From CG1-02-35-72 sp036170135 (lineage in GTDB: Bacteria; Bacteroidota; Bacteroidia; Flavobacteriales; Flavobacteriaceae), in the NCBI GenBank assembly GCA_036170135.1, contig JAVHOP010000054.1:1-14867 (forward strand): a stretch of DNA of 14,867 nucleotides. Reading direction: 5' to 3'. A program made the translations under genes and the position numbers. Shown here one piece after another: positions 6,250-12,663 of this stretch. The notes under the pieces are model-generated. The model saw only the letters and a list, made by a program, of their open reading frames with translations. It made no database searches and was not told where the DNA came from. Positions within the stretch are counted from its first letter, which is position 1. The number at the start of each line of letters is the position of its first letter.

Positions 6250-7253
6250 AACCGTTTAAGCTAGTCTATTTTAGTATTTTATTCTTATTTATTGGATTTG
6301 CAAGTTGTAAATCTATTGAAATTCCGACTTATACCAGTCAGCAAACCCCAGCTATACCAGACTATAATAATCCCGAAAATTGGGCAATTTTACCCTCAAC
6401 GTATCCCGATAATTTAAAACATTGGCAAACTGCAAATTCGTTACAGGCTGATGTGTTTTATATTTACCCAACCCTAAATGTTGAAGACGCCGATTTGCGT
6501 TGGAATATTCCTATATCCGACAAAATCCAACAAAACAAGGTGTTAAATACAGCGGTTTTTTTTCAGGCTTCGGCGTTTTTAAATGCCGGAACGCTTTACG
6601 TCCCCTATTACCGCCAAGCGCATTTACGTTCCTATAATCAGTATCAAAATGGTGGAAAAGAAGCTTTAGATTTGGCTTACGCCGATGTCAAAGCAGCTTT
6701 TGAAATCTATTTGAAAAAATATAATAACGGTCGCCCCATTATTATCGCTTCTCATAGTCAAGGCACTACACATGCTATCCGGTTATTACAAGAATTCTTT
6801 GATGATAAACCTTTGCAAAAACAATTGGTAGCGGCTTATATTCCGGGAATTGCCATCAAAAAAGATGCTTTTAAAACCGTTAAATTGATGATAAAACCAG
6901 ATCAAACTGGTGGTTTTGTAACGTGGAATACCTATAAAAGGAATTATTATCCAAAAACTTATGAGCAATGGTTTAAAGGTAAAGCAGTTAGCAATCCGAT
7001 AACTTGGAATACAGACACTACTTCGGCGCGAAGCAATCACAAAGGTTTTTTATATAGTAATGGCAAAATGTATAAACAAGCCTTGCAAGTTGAAGTTAAA
7101 GATGGTTTGTTATGGACCAGCTTACCTCATTTTCCGTATCGCCTTTTTGCCATCAATAAAAAACGTTACCACGCCGGTGATATCAACTTATTTTGGCAAG
7201 ATATTAATAACAACGCCGTTTTGCGAGTGCAATCATATTTAAAAGCACGTTGA
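6246..7253 (+). CDS. DUF3089 alpha/beta-hydrolase lipoprotein
   Basis: A 335-residue exported lipoprotein of the DUF3089 family, predicted serine hydrolases with no defined substrate. The N-terminus has a positive start, a hydrophobic core (VYFSILFLFIGFA) and Cys21 in FASCKS, a plausible signal-peptidase II site. The nucleophile elbow is SHSQGT at 170-174 with Ser171, in the block RPIIIASHSQGTTHAIRLL. The late motif RYHAGDINLFW (308-317) offers H309 as the likely catalytic His and D312 nearby; an acid partner is not certain. The WNTY and PITWNTD segments (227-256) are also family features. It is the last gene of the overlapping five-gene plus-strand unit, with its ATG sharing 4 nt with the DUF4254 stop. 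The family call is good; esterase or depolymerase activity would be inference. Confidence 0.85.
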   Translation: MKPFKLVYFSILFLFIGFASCKSIEIPTYTSQQTPAIPDYNNPENWAILPSTYPDNLKHWQTANSLQADVFYIYPTLNVEDADLRWNIPISDKIQQNKVLNTAVFFQASAFLNAGTLYVPYYRQAHLRSYNQYQNGGKEALDLAYADVKAAFEIYLKKYNNGRPIIIASHSQGTTHAIRLLQEFFDDKPLQKQLVAAYIPGIAIKKDAFKTVKLMIKPDQTGGFVTWNTYKRNYYPKTYEQWFKGKAVSNPITWNTDTTSARSNHKGFLYSNGKMYKQALQVEVKDGLLWTSLPHFPYRLFAINKKRYHAGDINLFWQDINNNAVLRVQSYLKAR

Positions 7254-7316
7254 AATTTAGATTTAATATTGGTTATTAATAGGTTACTTTTACTTAAACA
7301 TTAATAATATCAACCG

Positions 7317-7838
7317 ATGAGTCAGGCAATTTCTATTCCGAATGAAATAATCATTAATAAAATTTATTTAATTAGAGGTCAAAAAGTTATGATTGATAGA
7401 GATTTAGCTGAACTTTATGGTGTAGAAACAAAAGCATTAAAACAAGCTGTAAAACGTAATCTTGATATTTTCCCAAAGCATTTTATGTTTGAATTATCAA
7501 AAGATGAAAATGAATTTTTGAGGTCACAAATTGTGACCTCAAAAAAAGGAAGCGGTGGCTCAAGGTATTTACCAATGGTCTTTACCGAACACGGCGTTTT
7601 ACAATTAGCCCAAGTGCTAAGAAGTAAAAGAGCAAGATTAATGAGTATTCGTATTACAGAAATTTTTATCAAGATGCGAGAAATGTTGGTTGATAACTTA
7701 AACATTAAACTAGAAATAGAAGAAATTAAGAAAAAACTATCTAATCAAAATAAAAATATTGAATTGGTTTTTAGTTATTTAGATGAATTAATTGATAAAA
7801 AAGAAAAACCAAGAACTAAAATAGGTTATAAAAAATAA
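7317..7838 (+). CDS. ORF6N (KilA-N-related) domain DNA-binding protein
   Basis: A 173-residue protein with an ORF6N domain, found in phage and in chromosomal accessory genes of Bacteroidota and thought to bind DNA. Hallmark segments are IYLIRGQKVMIDRDLAELYGV (16-36), LKQAVKRNLDIFPKHFMFELSKDE (41-64), SRYLPMVFTEHGVLQL (82-97) and a helix with RSKRARLMSIRI (102-113). The C-terminus (125-160) is a likely coiled coil for oligomerisation, ending in a Lys-rich tail. It begins 63 bp after the DUF3089 gene; an upstream TACTTTTA at 7285-7292 is one base off the -7 consensus, so it may have its own promoter. No integrase, capsid or other phage gene is close, so it looks like a solitary cargo gene. A perfect 31-bp palindrome occupies codons 67-77. 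Confidence 0.88.
   Translation: MSQAISIPNEIIINKIYLIRGQKVMIDRDLAELYGVETKALKQAVKRNLDIFPKHFMFELSKDENEFLRSQIVTSKKGSGGSRYLPMVFTEHGVLQLAQVLRSKRARLMSIRITEIFIKMREMLVDNLNIKLEIEEIKKKLSNQNKNIELVFSYLDELIDKKEKPRTKIGYKK
7515..7545. repeat. Perfect 31-bp palindrome inside the ORF6N gene
   Basis: The arms TTTTTGAGGTCACAA (7515-7529) and TTGTGACCTCAAAAA (7531-7545) are exact reverse complements around a single central A at 7530. The site encodes residues FLRSQIVTSKK within the ORF6N domain, so codon choice has been compatible with, or selected for, full symmetry. It could be an operator bound by the protein itself, a DNA cruciform or recombination target, or an mRNA hairpin. The symmetry is directly visible; the function is not. 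Confidence 0.9.
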
Positions 7839-7848
7839 GTGATTAGAT

Positions 7849-7879
7849 AAAAAATTTGCGCGGATTATAGATCCGCGCA
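7849..7879 (-). terminator. Intrinsic terminator of the M1 peptidase gene
   Basis: On the minus strand a 9-bp stem TGCGCGGAT / ATCCGCGCA (arms at 7857-7865 and 7871-7879, 5-nt loop) is followed by AATTTTTTA, giving a standard rho-independent terminator about 73 nt past the peptidase stop. There is no T run on the plus side, so for the converging ORF6N gene it would be a weaker stop. A second, looser inverted repeat (TTTGATA 7899-7905 / TATCAAA 7923-7929) lies between it and the peptidase stop. Confidence 0.8.
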
Positions 7880-7951
7880 GTCTAGAATAAATCAATTCTT
7901 TGATAAGGTAAAATCTAGATTGTATCAAAACTCAAAACGCAATGGCAACAC

Positions 7952-9787
7952 CTATTCCTTTTCTAGAATATTATTTTCCTGATTCACATCAGCCATCAAT
8001 TTACTTGGGTCTAGTTCAACTTTTTTAACCGATTTAGTCACTTTAAATGAATAGCTTGGATACGCCCACGCCCAATCTGGTAAAATGGTAGCAGTTGTTG
8101 GTTTGTGTCCGTACTGCATACGTAGCGGAATGTTAAAATTTTCTGAGCTGCCATCCACGTAAGTGATACGCACATCAATAGGCATTGGCATCGTGCCAAC
8201 GCGTTCTAGAGTAACGGTATTATTGTCAACAGATTTTACGCCATAATCAATTGGATGGGTAGTATTAACCCATTCGTTTAAATACCAAGCCAATTGCAAT
8301 CCCGAGGTTTTTTCAGCTTCGTGGATGATAGCATTTGGTGTAGGATGTTTCATTTTCCAATTGGCGTAATAATTTTTTAAGGTCAGCATTAAATTATCCC
8401 AGCCAATGATATAACCGAGTTGCGATAAAAAAACTTCACCGTTAACATAACTAGCCATGCTATAAGCCATATTGGTGTTGTAACGGTCGCTATGCGTACT
8501 TAAAGGCTCTTGTTTCCCAGAATTTACAAGATAATAATAGGTGTTGTATGTTCTTGCAAACGGATTTTCAACAGGTTTTTCGCTAAAAGAATTTCCAGCC
8601 ATAGCCGAAATAAATGAGGTAAAACCTTCGTCCATCCACGGATGTTCACTTTCGTTAGTTGCCAAAGCAAATTGAAACCACGAATGTGCCATTTCGTGAC
8701 GCATGGTTCCGGCAATATCTCTTAAATCATCGCCACCGGTAATCAAAGTACACATAGCGTATTCCATGCCGCCATCGCCACCCTGAATAATAGAATATTG
8801 TCTATAGGGATAAGCGCCAATAGTGGTGTTGTAATAAGTCATCGTTTTAACGGCATCGTCTTCCATTGTTTTCCAATTGGCGACAACTTTTGGGTCGTTT
8901 TTAAAGAGAAAATGTAAGGTTGCCCCGTTTGGCACTTGCTTGGTATCGTGGATATAATTTGGGTCGGCAGCCCAAGTAAAATCGTGTACGTTAGGCGCAA
9001 TAAAATGCCAAGTTAGTTTGTTACCTTTTTGTTTCTTTACCTTTTCGGATGGATTTTCGTAACCGTGACCAACTTCTTGCGGATTTTGCAAATAGCCACT
9101 TCCACCAACGGTATAATTTTTATCAATATGAAGCGTCACATCAAAATCGCCCCACACGCCGTGAAATTCACGAGCAATATATGGATCGGCATGCCAACCT
9201 TCATAATCATATTCGGCTAATTTTGGATACCATTGACTCATTGAAAGCGCCACACCATCGGCATTATTGCGACCGGAACGACGAATTTGAACGGGAACTT
9301 GTCCTTTAAAAATCATTGACAATGTGGTGCTGCTATTGGGTTGAATAGCGGTGTTTAATGTCACTTTTAGAACGGTACCGGTTACTTCAAAAGGGACAAT
9401 TTTACCATCTTGGAGCAAACTCACTACTTTTAAAAAACCAATTTCATTGGGTTGTAATTTTGCAATACGACTTTGGTAAACAGGATTTTCTTTTGTACCC
9501 AAATTAGTGACCATTCGGCTATCTGGATCGACAATATTTTGAAGGCGAATATCCATTTCTGACCCTGGTTGAAAAGCATTTGGATATAAATGGTAAAATA
9601 CTTTATCTAAAACATCGGGTGAATTATTGGTATAGACTAGGGTTTGTGTTCCGTTATATTGATAATTTTCAACATTCATATCAATATCCATCGTATAATA
9701 AACTTTTTGTTGCCAATAGCTACTGTTTTGTGATTGACCAAGTGAAACAAAACATAAGATAAAAAGGATAGAAAAGTACTTTTTCAT
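7952..9787 (-). CDS. M1 family metallopeptidase (exported)
   Basis: A 611-residue zinc aminopeptidase-like enzyme with a signal peptide (MKKYFSILFILCFVSLGQSQ) and no lipobox, so probably periplasmic or secreted. The zinc site is HEMAH at 364-368 followed by 18 residues and E387 (HPWMDEGFTSF), the M1 HExxH-x18-E pattern. The upstream GGMEYAMC corresponds to the GxMEN exopeptidase motif in its Bacteroidota GGMEY form. The N-terminal ~220 residues form the usual beta-rich saddle domain. The C-terminal part (490-600) is a short beta domain, so this is the compact ~600-residue type, without the HEAT-like region of longer M1 enzymes. No type IX secretion C-terminal domain is evident. It is transcribed alone: a MITE-like element lies 25 bp upstream and a terminator lies downstream. 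The substrate is unknown. Confidence 0.9.
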   Translation of the reverse strand: MKKYFSILFILCFVSLGQSQNSSYWQQKVYYTMDIDMNVENYQYNGTQTLVYTNNSPDVLDKVFYHLYPNAFQPGSEMDIRLQNIVDPDSRMVTNLGTKENPVYQSRIAKLQPNEIGFLKVVSLLQDGKIVPFEVTGTVLKVTLNTAIQPNSSTTLSMIFKGQVPVQIRRSGRNNADGVALSMSQWYPKLAEYDYEGWHADPYIAREFHGVWGDFDVTLHIDKNYTVGGSGYLQNPQEVGHGYENPSEKVKKQKGNKLTWHFIAPNVHDFTWAADPNYIHDTKQVPNGATLHFLFKNDPKVVANWKTMEDDAVKTMTYYNTTIGAYPYRQYSIIQGGDGGMEYAMCTLITGGDDLRDIAGTMRHEMAHSWFQFALATNESEHPWMDEGFTSFISAMAGNSFSEKPVENPFARTYNTYYYLVNSGKQEPLSTHSDRYNTNMAYSMASYVNGEVFLSQLGYIIGWDNLMLTLKNYYANWKMKHPTPNAIIHEAEKTSGLQLAWYLNEWVNTTHPIDYGVKSVDNNTVTLERVGTMPMPIDVRITYVDGSSENFNIPLRMQYGHKPTTATILPDWAWAYPSYSFKVTKSVKKVELDPSKLMADVNQENNILEKE

Positions 9788-9811
9788 TGGTTTTAAATTT
9801 AAAATTAAATA

Positions 9812-9920
9812 ATAGGCTGTCTTAAAAGTGAAAAATCCCTTTTTATATGAAAACTAAATTCATAAATTATTGAGATTTTTCGTCAAAAACTCAAAAATGA
9901 CACTTTTATACACAGCCTCT
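9812..9920. mobile_element. MITE-like element, ~105 bp, upstream of the M1 peptidase gene
   Basis: AGGCTGT (9814-9820) and ACAGCCT (9912-9918) form exact inverted ends. The similarity continues inward as CTTAAAAGTG against the complement GTATAAAAGTG, giving imperfect terminal repeats of about 18 bp. Further inverted pairs are nested inside: GAAAAATC (9830-9837) with GATTTTTC (9874-9881), and TATGAA (9846-9851) with TTCATA (9859-9864). There is no coding capacity. AATA occurs just outside both ends (9808-9811 and 9921-9924), a possible target duplication, though weak in such AT-rich sequence. The GAGGCTGT(C/G)T-type end recalls IS1182-like elements of Bacteroidota; that affiliation is from memory. 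Its left end sits within the presumed promoter zone of the peptidase gene. Confidence 0.6.
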
Positions 9921-9935
9921 AATATGTTTGAGGCT
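9914..9935 (-). terminator. Hairpin after the S8 peptidase gene (possible terminator)
   Basis: AGCCTC (9914-9919) pairs with GAGGCT (9930-9935) around a 10-nt loop, starting 5 nt past the S8 protease stop codon. The left arm is the outer end of the MITE-like element, so the element may have supplied half of the stem. No T run follows on the minus strand (GTGTATAAAAG), which makes intrinsic termination uncertain. Confidence 0.35.
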
Positions 9936-9940
9936 AATAA

Positions 9941-11578
9941 TTATTTGCCGTTAACCATTTGATCTGCCATACGCAAGGCATTATAAGCATTTACAATACG
10001 GCCAGAAACTGACAAATTAGCAAACGACATTTTTTTACCTTTTCCGCCTGGCAATAAAACTTCTTGTTCTACTTTAATACCCGAATTCATCAGAATATGT
10101 TTTACTTGAGGTGCTGTTAATTTTGGATAATAAGAGCGAATTAAAGCGGCAACACCAGCAACTTCAGGCGAAGCCATTGAGGTGCCATCAAAATATTCAT
10201 AGTTATTATTAGGAATAGTAGAATAAATTTGGACTCCTGGTGCAAAAACATCGACGTTTATTTTGCCGTAATTTGAAAAATTTGCAGGCAAGTTTTCATC
10301 AAAACTTGGACTTAAAGCGCCTATAGTTATCATATTATCGGCAATTTCAGAAACCCAATCAGGTGCATCATTGGGAAAATTATTTATCTTATCATTATCG
10401 GCGGCATCATTACCTGCGGCGTGAACTAAAAGAACATCTTTGCTGGCAGCATATTTTATAGCATCAAAAACCCACTGACTTTGTGGAGAATAACCTTTGC
10501 CAAAACTCATATTTATCACTTTAGCACCATTGTCAACGGCATAACGGATTCCATTTGCAACATCTTTATCATATTCATCACCTTCTGGAACCGTTCTAAC
10601 AGCCAAAATTTTTACATTATTGGCAACGCCATTTATACCTTTCCCATTATTTCTAATAGCAGCAATAATTCCAGAAACATGAGTTGCATGTTGTTCAATA
10701 CTTTTATCGCCAATAACATCATTATCGCCATAAATTTTTGGGGTGTTAACTTCATAATCATCACCTAGTTTACGACCGTTGTAATTTAAGTTGTAATAAT
10801 AATTTAATTGACCATCTAGGTAATCTTTATAACCCATTAAGCCTTTAATATCAGCGCCTCTTTTAAAGATTCCGTTTAAAATAAGGTTTTTAGCTTTAAG
10901 CATGTTGTCGTCTTCGGTGTTAAAAGCTTCTAAGTCGTCGGCAGTAAGATCGTCTTTATTCAATGCTTTTTTAAGGCTATTGTAATTATCAACCAACATA
11001 TCAATATATGTTTTTTGAGGAGTAAATCCATTTACTTTGGCATCAAAAACCTTAATCATTTCTTGATAATTGGCAAAATCTTTTTTATCGGCTAGAGCGA
11101 TATCAGCTTCGGCTTTACCATCAAAACGTGGTTTTAATTTTTTAAGTAAACGTGTCAATTCGATATTTTCATGAAGTGTTTTTCCTAAAAAATTCCAACC
11201 GTGAATGTCGTCGATAAATCCATTTTTATCGTCGTCGATGCCATTGCCAGCAATTTCTTTTGGGTTAGTCCAAGCATTAGCTTGCAAATCTTCGTGTTCA
11301 ATATCATCACCAGAATCAACCACGCCAACAATAACGGTAACGCCTTTTTTATCGGCTAGAAATTGATAAGCTTTATCTAGGCTCATCCCAGGAATGGTAT
11401 CGGTCATTAAATCGGCGTGTGCCCAATTTTTCTGTTGGTCTTCGGTTAAAGGAGCTTTTTTAGCTGTTAAAGTAACGGTGTTATTTAAAGGTTGTGGCAC
11501 AGGCGTTTTTATTACCGAACTACAACTTGTCATGGCAATAGCCAATGACATCGCAAATATTGATTTAATAAATTTCAT
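9941..11578 (-). CDS. S8 subtilisin-like serine protease, lipoprotein
   Basis: A 545-residue exported protease. The N-terminus MKFIKSIFAMSLAIAMTSCSS has Cys19 as a probable lipidation site, so it is likely anchored to the envelope. The catalytic triad is D88 (VGVVDSGDD), H297 (EQHATHVSGIIAA) and S467 (DGTSMASPEVAG), with the oxyanion Asn N390 in HAAGND. Two points are unusual. The His motif is HATH rather than the nearly universal HGTH. About 210 residues separate Asp and His, including a helical insertion at roughly 130-250, much longer than in subtilisin. No separate inhibitor prodomain is evident, since only ~65 residues follow the lipobox before the catalytic domain. It starts 9 nt after the MBL-hydrolase stop, so both are probably one transcript. 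Substrate is unknown. Confidence 0.9.
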   Translation of the reverse strand: MKFIKSIFAMSLAIAMTSCSSVIKTPVPQPLNNTVTLTAKKAPLTEDQQKNWAHADLMTDTIPGMSLDKAYQFLADKKGVTVIVGVVDSGDDIEHEDLQANAWTNPKEIAGNGIDDDKNGFIDDIHGWNFLGKTLHENIELTRLLKKLKPRFDGKAEADIALADKKDFANYQEMIKVFDAKVNGFTPQKTYIDMLVDNYNSLKKALNKDDLTADDLEAFNTEDDNMLKAKNLILNGIFKRGADIKGLMGYKDYLDGQLNYYYNLNYNGRKLGDDYEVNTPKIYGDNDVIGDKSIEQHATHVSGIIAAIRNNGKGINGVANNVKILAVRTVPEGDEYDKDVANGIRYAVDNGAKVINMSFGKGYSPQSQWVFDAIKYAASKDVLLVHAAGNDAADNDKINNFPNDAPDWVSEIADNMITIGALSPSFDENLPANFSNYGKINVDVFAPGVQIYSTIPNNNYEYFDGTSMASPEVAGVAALIRSYYPKLTAPQVKHILMNSGIKVEQEVLLPGGKGKKMSFANLSVSGRIVNAYNALRMADQMVNGK

Positions 11579-11587
11579 AGGATAAGA

Positions 11588-12451
11588 TTAGTTAAAAATT
11601 TCATTAAAAGTAAAAGTGTTTTTAAGGCGGATGCCTTTGTCTGTATGTTGAACCGTACAAAGTTGGTTTACGGCATCGTGTTCTAAAAAGAGGTAATAAT
11701 TTTCGTCGGCAACTTTGTTTAAAAACGCTGCTTTTTCATCCATAGTTAAAAGCGGACGTGTGTCGTAACCCATGACGTAGGGCAGTGGAATATGCCCAAC
11801 GGTTGGCAACAAATCGGCTACATAAACGATGGTTTTATCGCGATATTTGATATGCGGAATCATTTGTTTATCGGTATGTCCGTCGGCAAAAAATACATCA
11901 AAGCCCAAGGGCGTATTTTTAGAAAAATTTCCAACGGTAGGGAGGTCTAAAAAATTTAATTGACCGCTCGCCTGCATGGGATGTATATTTTCTGTTAAAA
12001 AGGATGCTTTTTCACGCGGATTTGGTTCTGTCGCCCATTTCCAATGACCTTTATTACTCCAAAATTTGGCATTTTTAAAAGCAGGTTCATAATTGGAGTG
12101 ATCTTTATTCCATTGAACACTACCGCCGCAATGGTCAAAATGCAAATGCGTTAAAAACACATCGGTAATATCATCGCGGTGAAAGCCGTATTTTGCTAAA
12201 GATTTATCTAAAGTAAAATCACCGAACATAAAATAATAGCTAAAAAACTTATCAGATTGTTTGGTTCCGGTACCAGTATCTATTAAAATTAAGCGGTTGC
12301 CGTCTTCAATAAGCATACAGCGCAATGCCATATCGATAAGGTTATTACTGTCGGCAGGATTGGTTTTTTGCCAAATGGATTTTGGCACAACGCCAAACAT
12401 AGCACCTCCATCGAGTTTAAAATTGCCAGTTTCTATTGGATAAATTTGCAT
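11588..12451 (-). CDS. MBL-fold metallo-hydrolase
   Basis: A 287-residue cytoplasmic enzyme of the metallo-beta-lactamase fold; no signal peptide. The metal ligands are all visible: THLHFDHCGG at 101-110 gives H102, H104, D106 and H107, then H192 (ADGHT), D213 (VADLLPT) and H258 (LEHDA), so a dinuclear zinc site is expected. The early strand block NRLILIDTGTGTK (52-64) is typical. Overall layout resembles the AiiA-like lactonase and general hydrolase branch, but substrate cannot be read and lactonase activity would be a guess. A -7 element lies 20-27 bp upstream of the start, and the S8 protease gene follows after 9 nt, suggesting a two-gene operon. A functional link between the two products is not obvious. 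Confidence 0.88.
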   Translation of the reverse strand: MQIYPIETGNFKLDGGAMFGVVPKSIWQKTNPADSNNLIDMALRCMLIEDGNRLILIDTGTGTKQSDKFFSYYFMFGDFTLDKSLAKYGFHRDDITDVFLTHLHFDHCGGSVQWNKDHSNYEPAFKNAKFWSNKGHWKWATEPNPREKASFLTENIHPMQASGQLNFLDLPTVGNFSKNTPLGFDVFFADGHTDKQMIPHIKYRDKTIVYVADLLPTVGHIPLPYVMGYDTRPLLTMDEKAAFLNKVADENYYLFLEHDAVNQLCTVQHTDKGIRLKNTFTFNEIFN

Positions 12452-12470
12452 AAAGGTTTATAAAGTAACA

Positions 12471-12505
12471 CAAATATAGTTTTTTTAGATTCTCGGTAAA
12501 AACAA
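12471..12505 (-). promoter_or_regulatory. Promoter of the MBL hydrolase-S8 protease unit
   Basis: On the minus strand TATATTTG (12471-12478) matches TAnnTTTG exactly, and a TTG (12503-12505) lies 24 bp upstream, one base beyond the usual 17-23 spacing. Transcription would start near 12465, leaving a leader of roughly 15 nt. The -33 part overlaps the T run of the tRNA terminator, so the two signals are packed back to back. Confidence 0.5.
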
Positions 12506-12541
12506 AAAACACTATTTGTATATATTTAACAAATAGTGTTT
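12495..12541 (-). terminator. Intrinsic terminator downstream of tRNA-Cys
   Basis: A 13-bp perfect stem, AAACACTATTTGT / ACAAATAGTGTTT (arms 12507-12519 and 12529-12541, 9-nt loop), is followed on the minus strand by TTTGTTTTTACC. It begins 8 nt after the tRNA 3' end. The palindrome itself is AT-rich but long, and the T tract is clear. Confidence 0.85.
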
Positions 12542-12548
12542 ATTGAAG

Positions 12549-12619
12549 AGGCGACGAGCGGATTCGAACCGCTGTACGAGCTTTTGCAGAGCTCTGCCTA
12601 GCCACTCGGCCACGACGCC
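12549..12619 (-). tRNA. tRNA-Cys (anticodon GCA)
   Basis: The minus strand folds as a 71-nt tRNA. The acceptor strands GGCGTCG and CGTCGCC pair except for a U-U mismatch at the fifth position, with discriminator U73, the cysteine identity base. The D arm contains GGCCGAGTGGCTAGGC. The anticodon stem GAGCT/AGCTC encloses CTGCAAA with anticodon GCA, and the T arm holds GGTTCGAATCC. The 3' CCA is not encoded. It is flanked by a consensus promoter and an intrinsic terminator, so it is an independent single-gene unit between the glycosyltransferase and MBL hydrolase genes. Confidence 0.97.
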
Positions 12620-12633
12620 TTATTTTGAAAGCG

Positions 12634-12663
12634 CAAATTTAAGTAAATTTTTTTTGTAAGCAA
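12634..12663 (-). promoter_or_regulatory. Consensus Bacteroidota promoter of tRNA-Cys
   Basis: On the minus strand TTG (12661-12663) is followed after exactly 19 bp by TAAATTTG (12634-12641), an ideal fit to TTG-N17-23-TAnnTTTG. The tRNA begins 14 nt downstream. The upstream TTG abuts the stop codon of the glycosyltransferase gene, so the promoter fills the whole intergenic space. It is the clearest promoter in the window and supports the assignment to Bacteroidota. Confidence 0.75.

Noticed and set aside
7317..7838. ORF6N gene as evidence of a prophage
   Set aside because: No integrase, structural, lysis or other phage genes and no attachment-site repeats are near; ORF6N genes commonly occur alone in Bacteroidota.
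7880..7951. Two TCTAGA sites and a loose TTTGATA/TATCAAA inverted repeat as an attachment site or mobile element
   Set aside because: TCTAGA is a 6-bp palindrome expected by chance, and the longer repeat has a 17-nt loop in AT-rich DNA. At best it is a secondary hairpin near the peptidase terminator.
9049..9309. Plus-strand open frames within the M1 peptidase gene (also 9029-9220 and 9580-9762)
   Set aside because: They are antisense to a gene with a complete HExxH-x18-E site and their translations show no recognisable domain.
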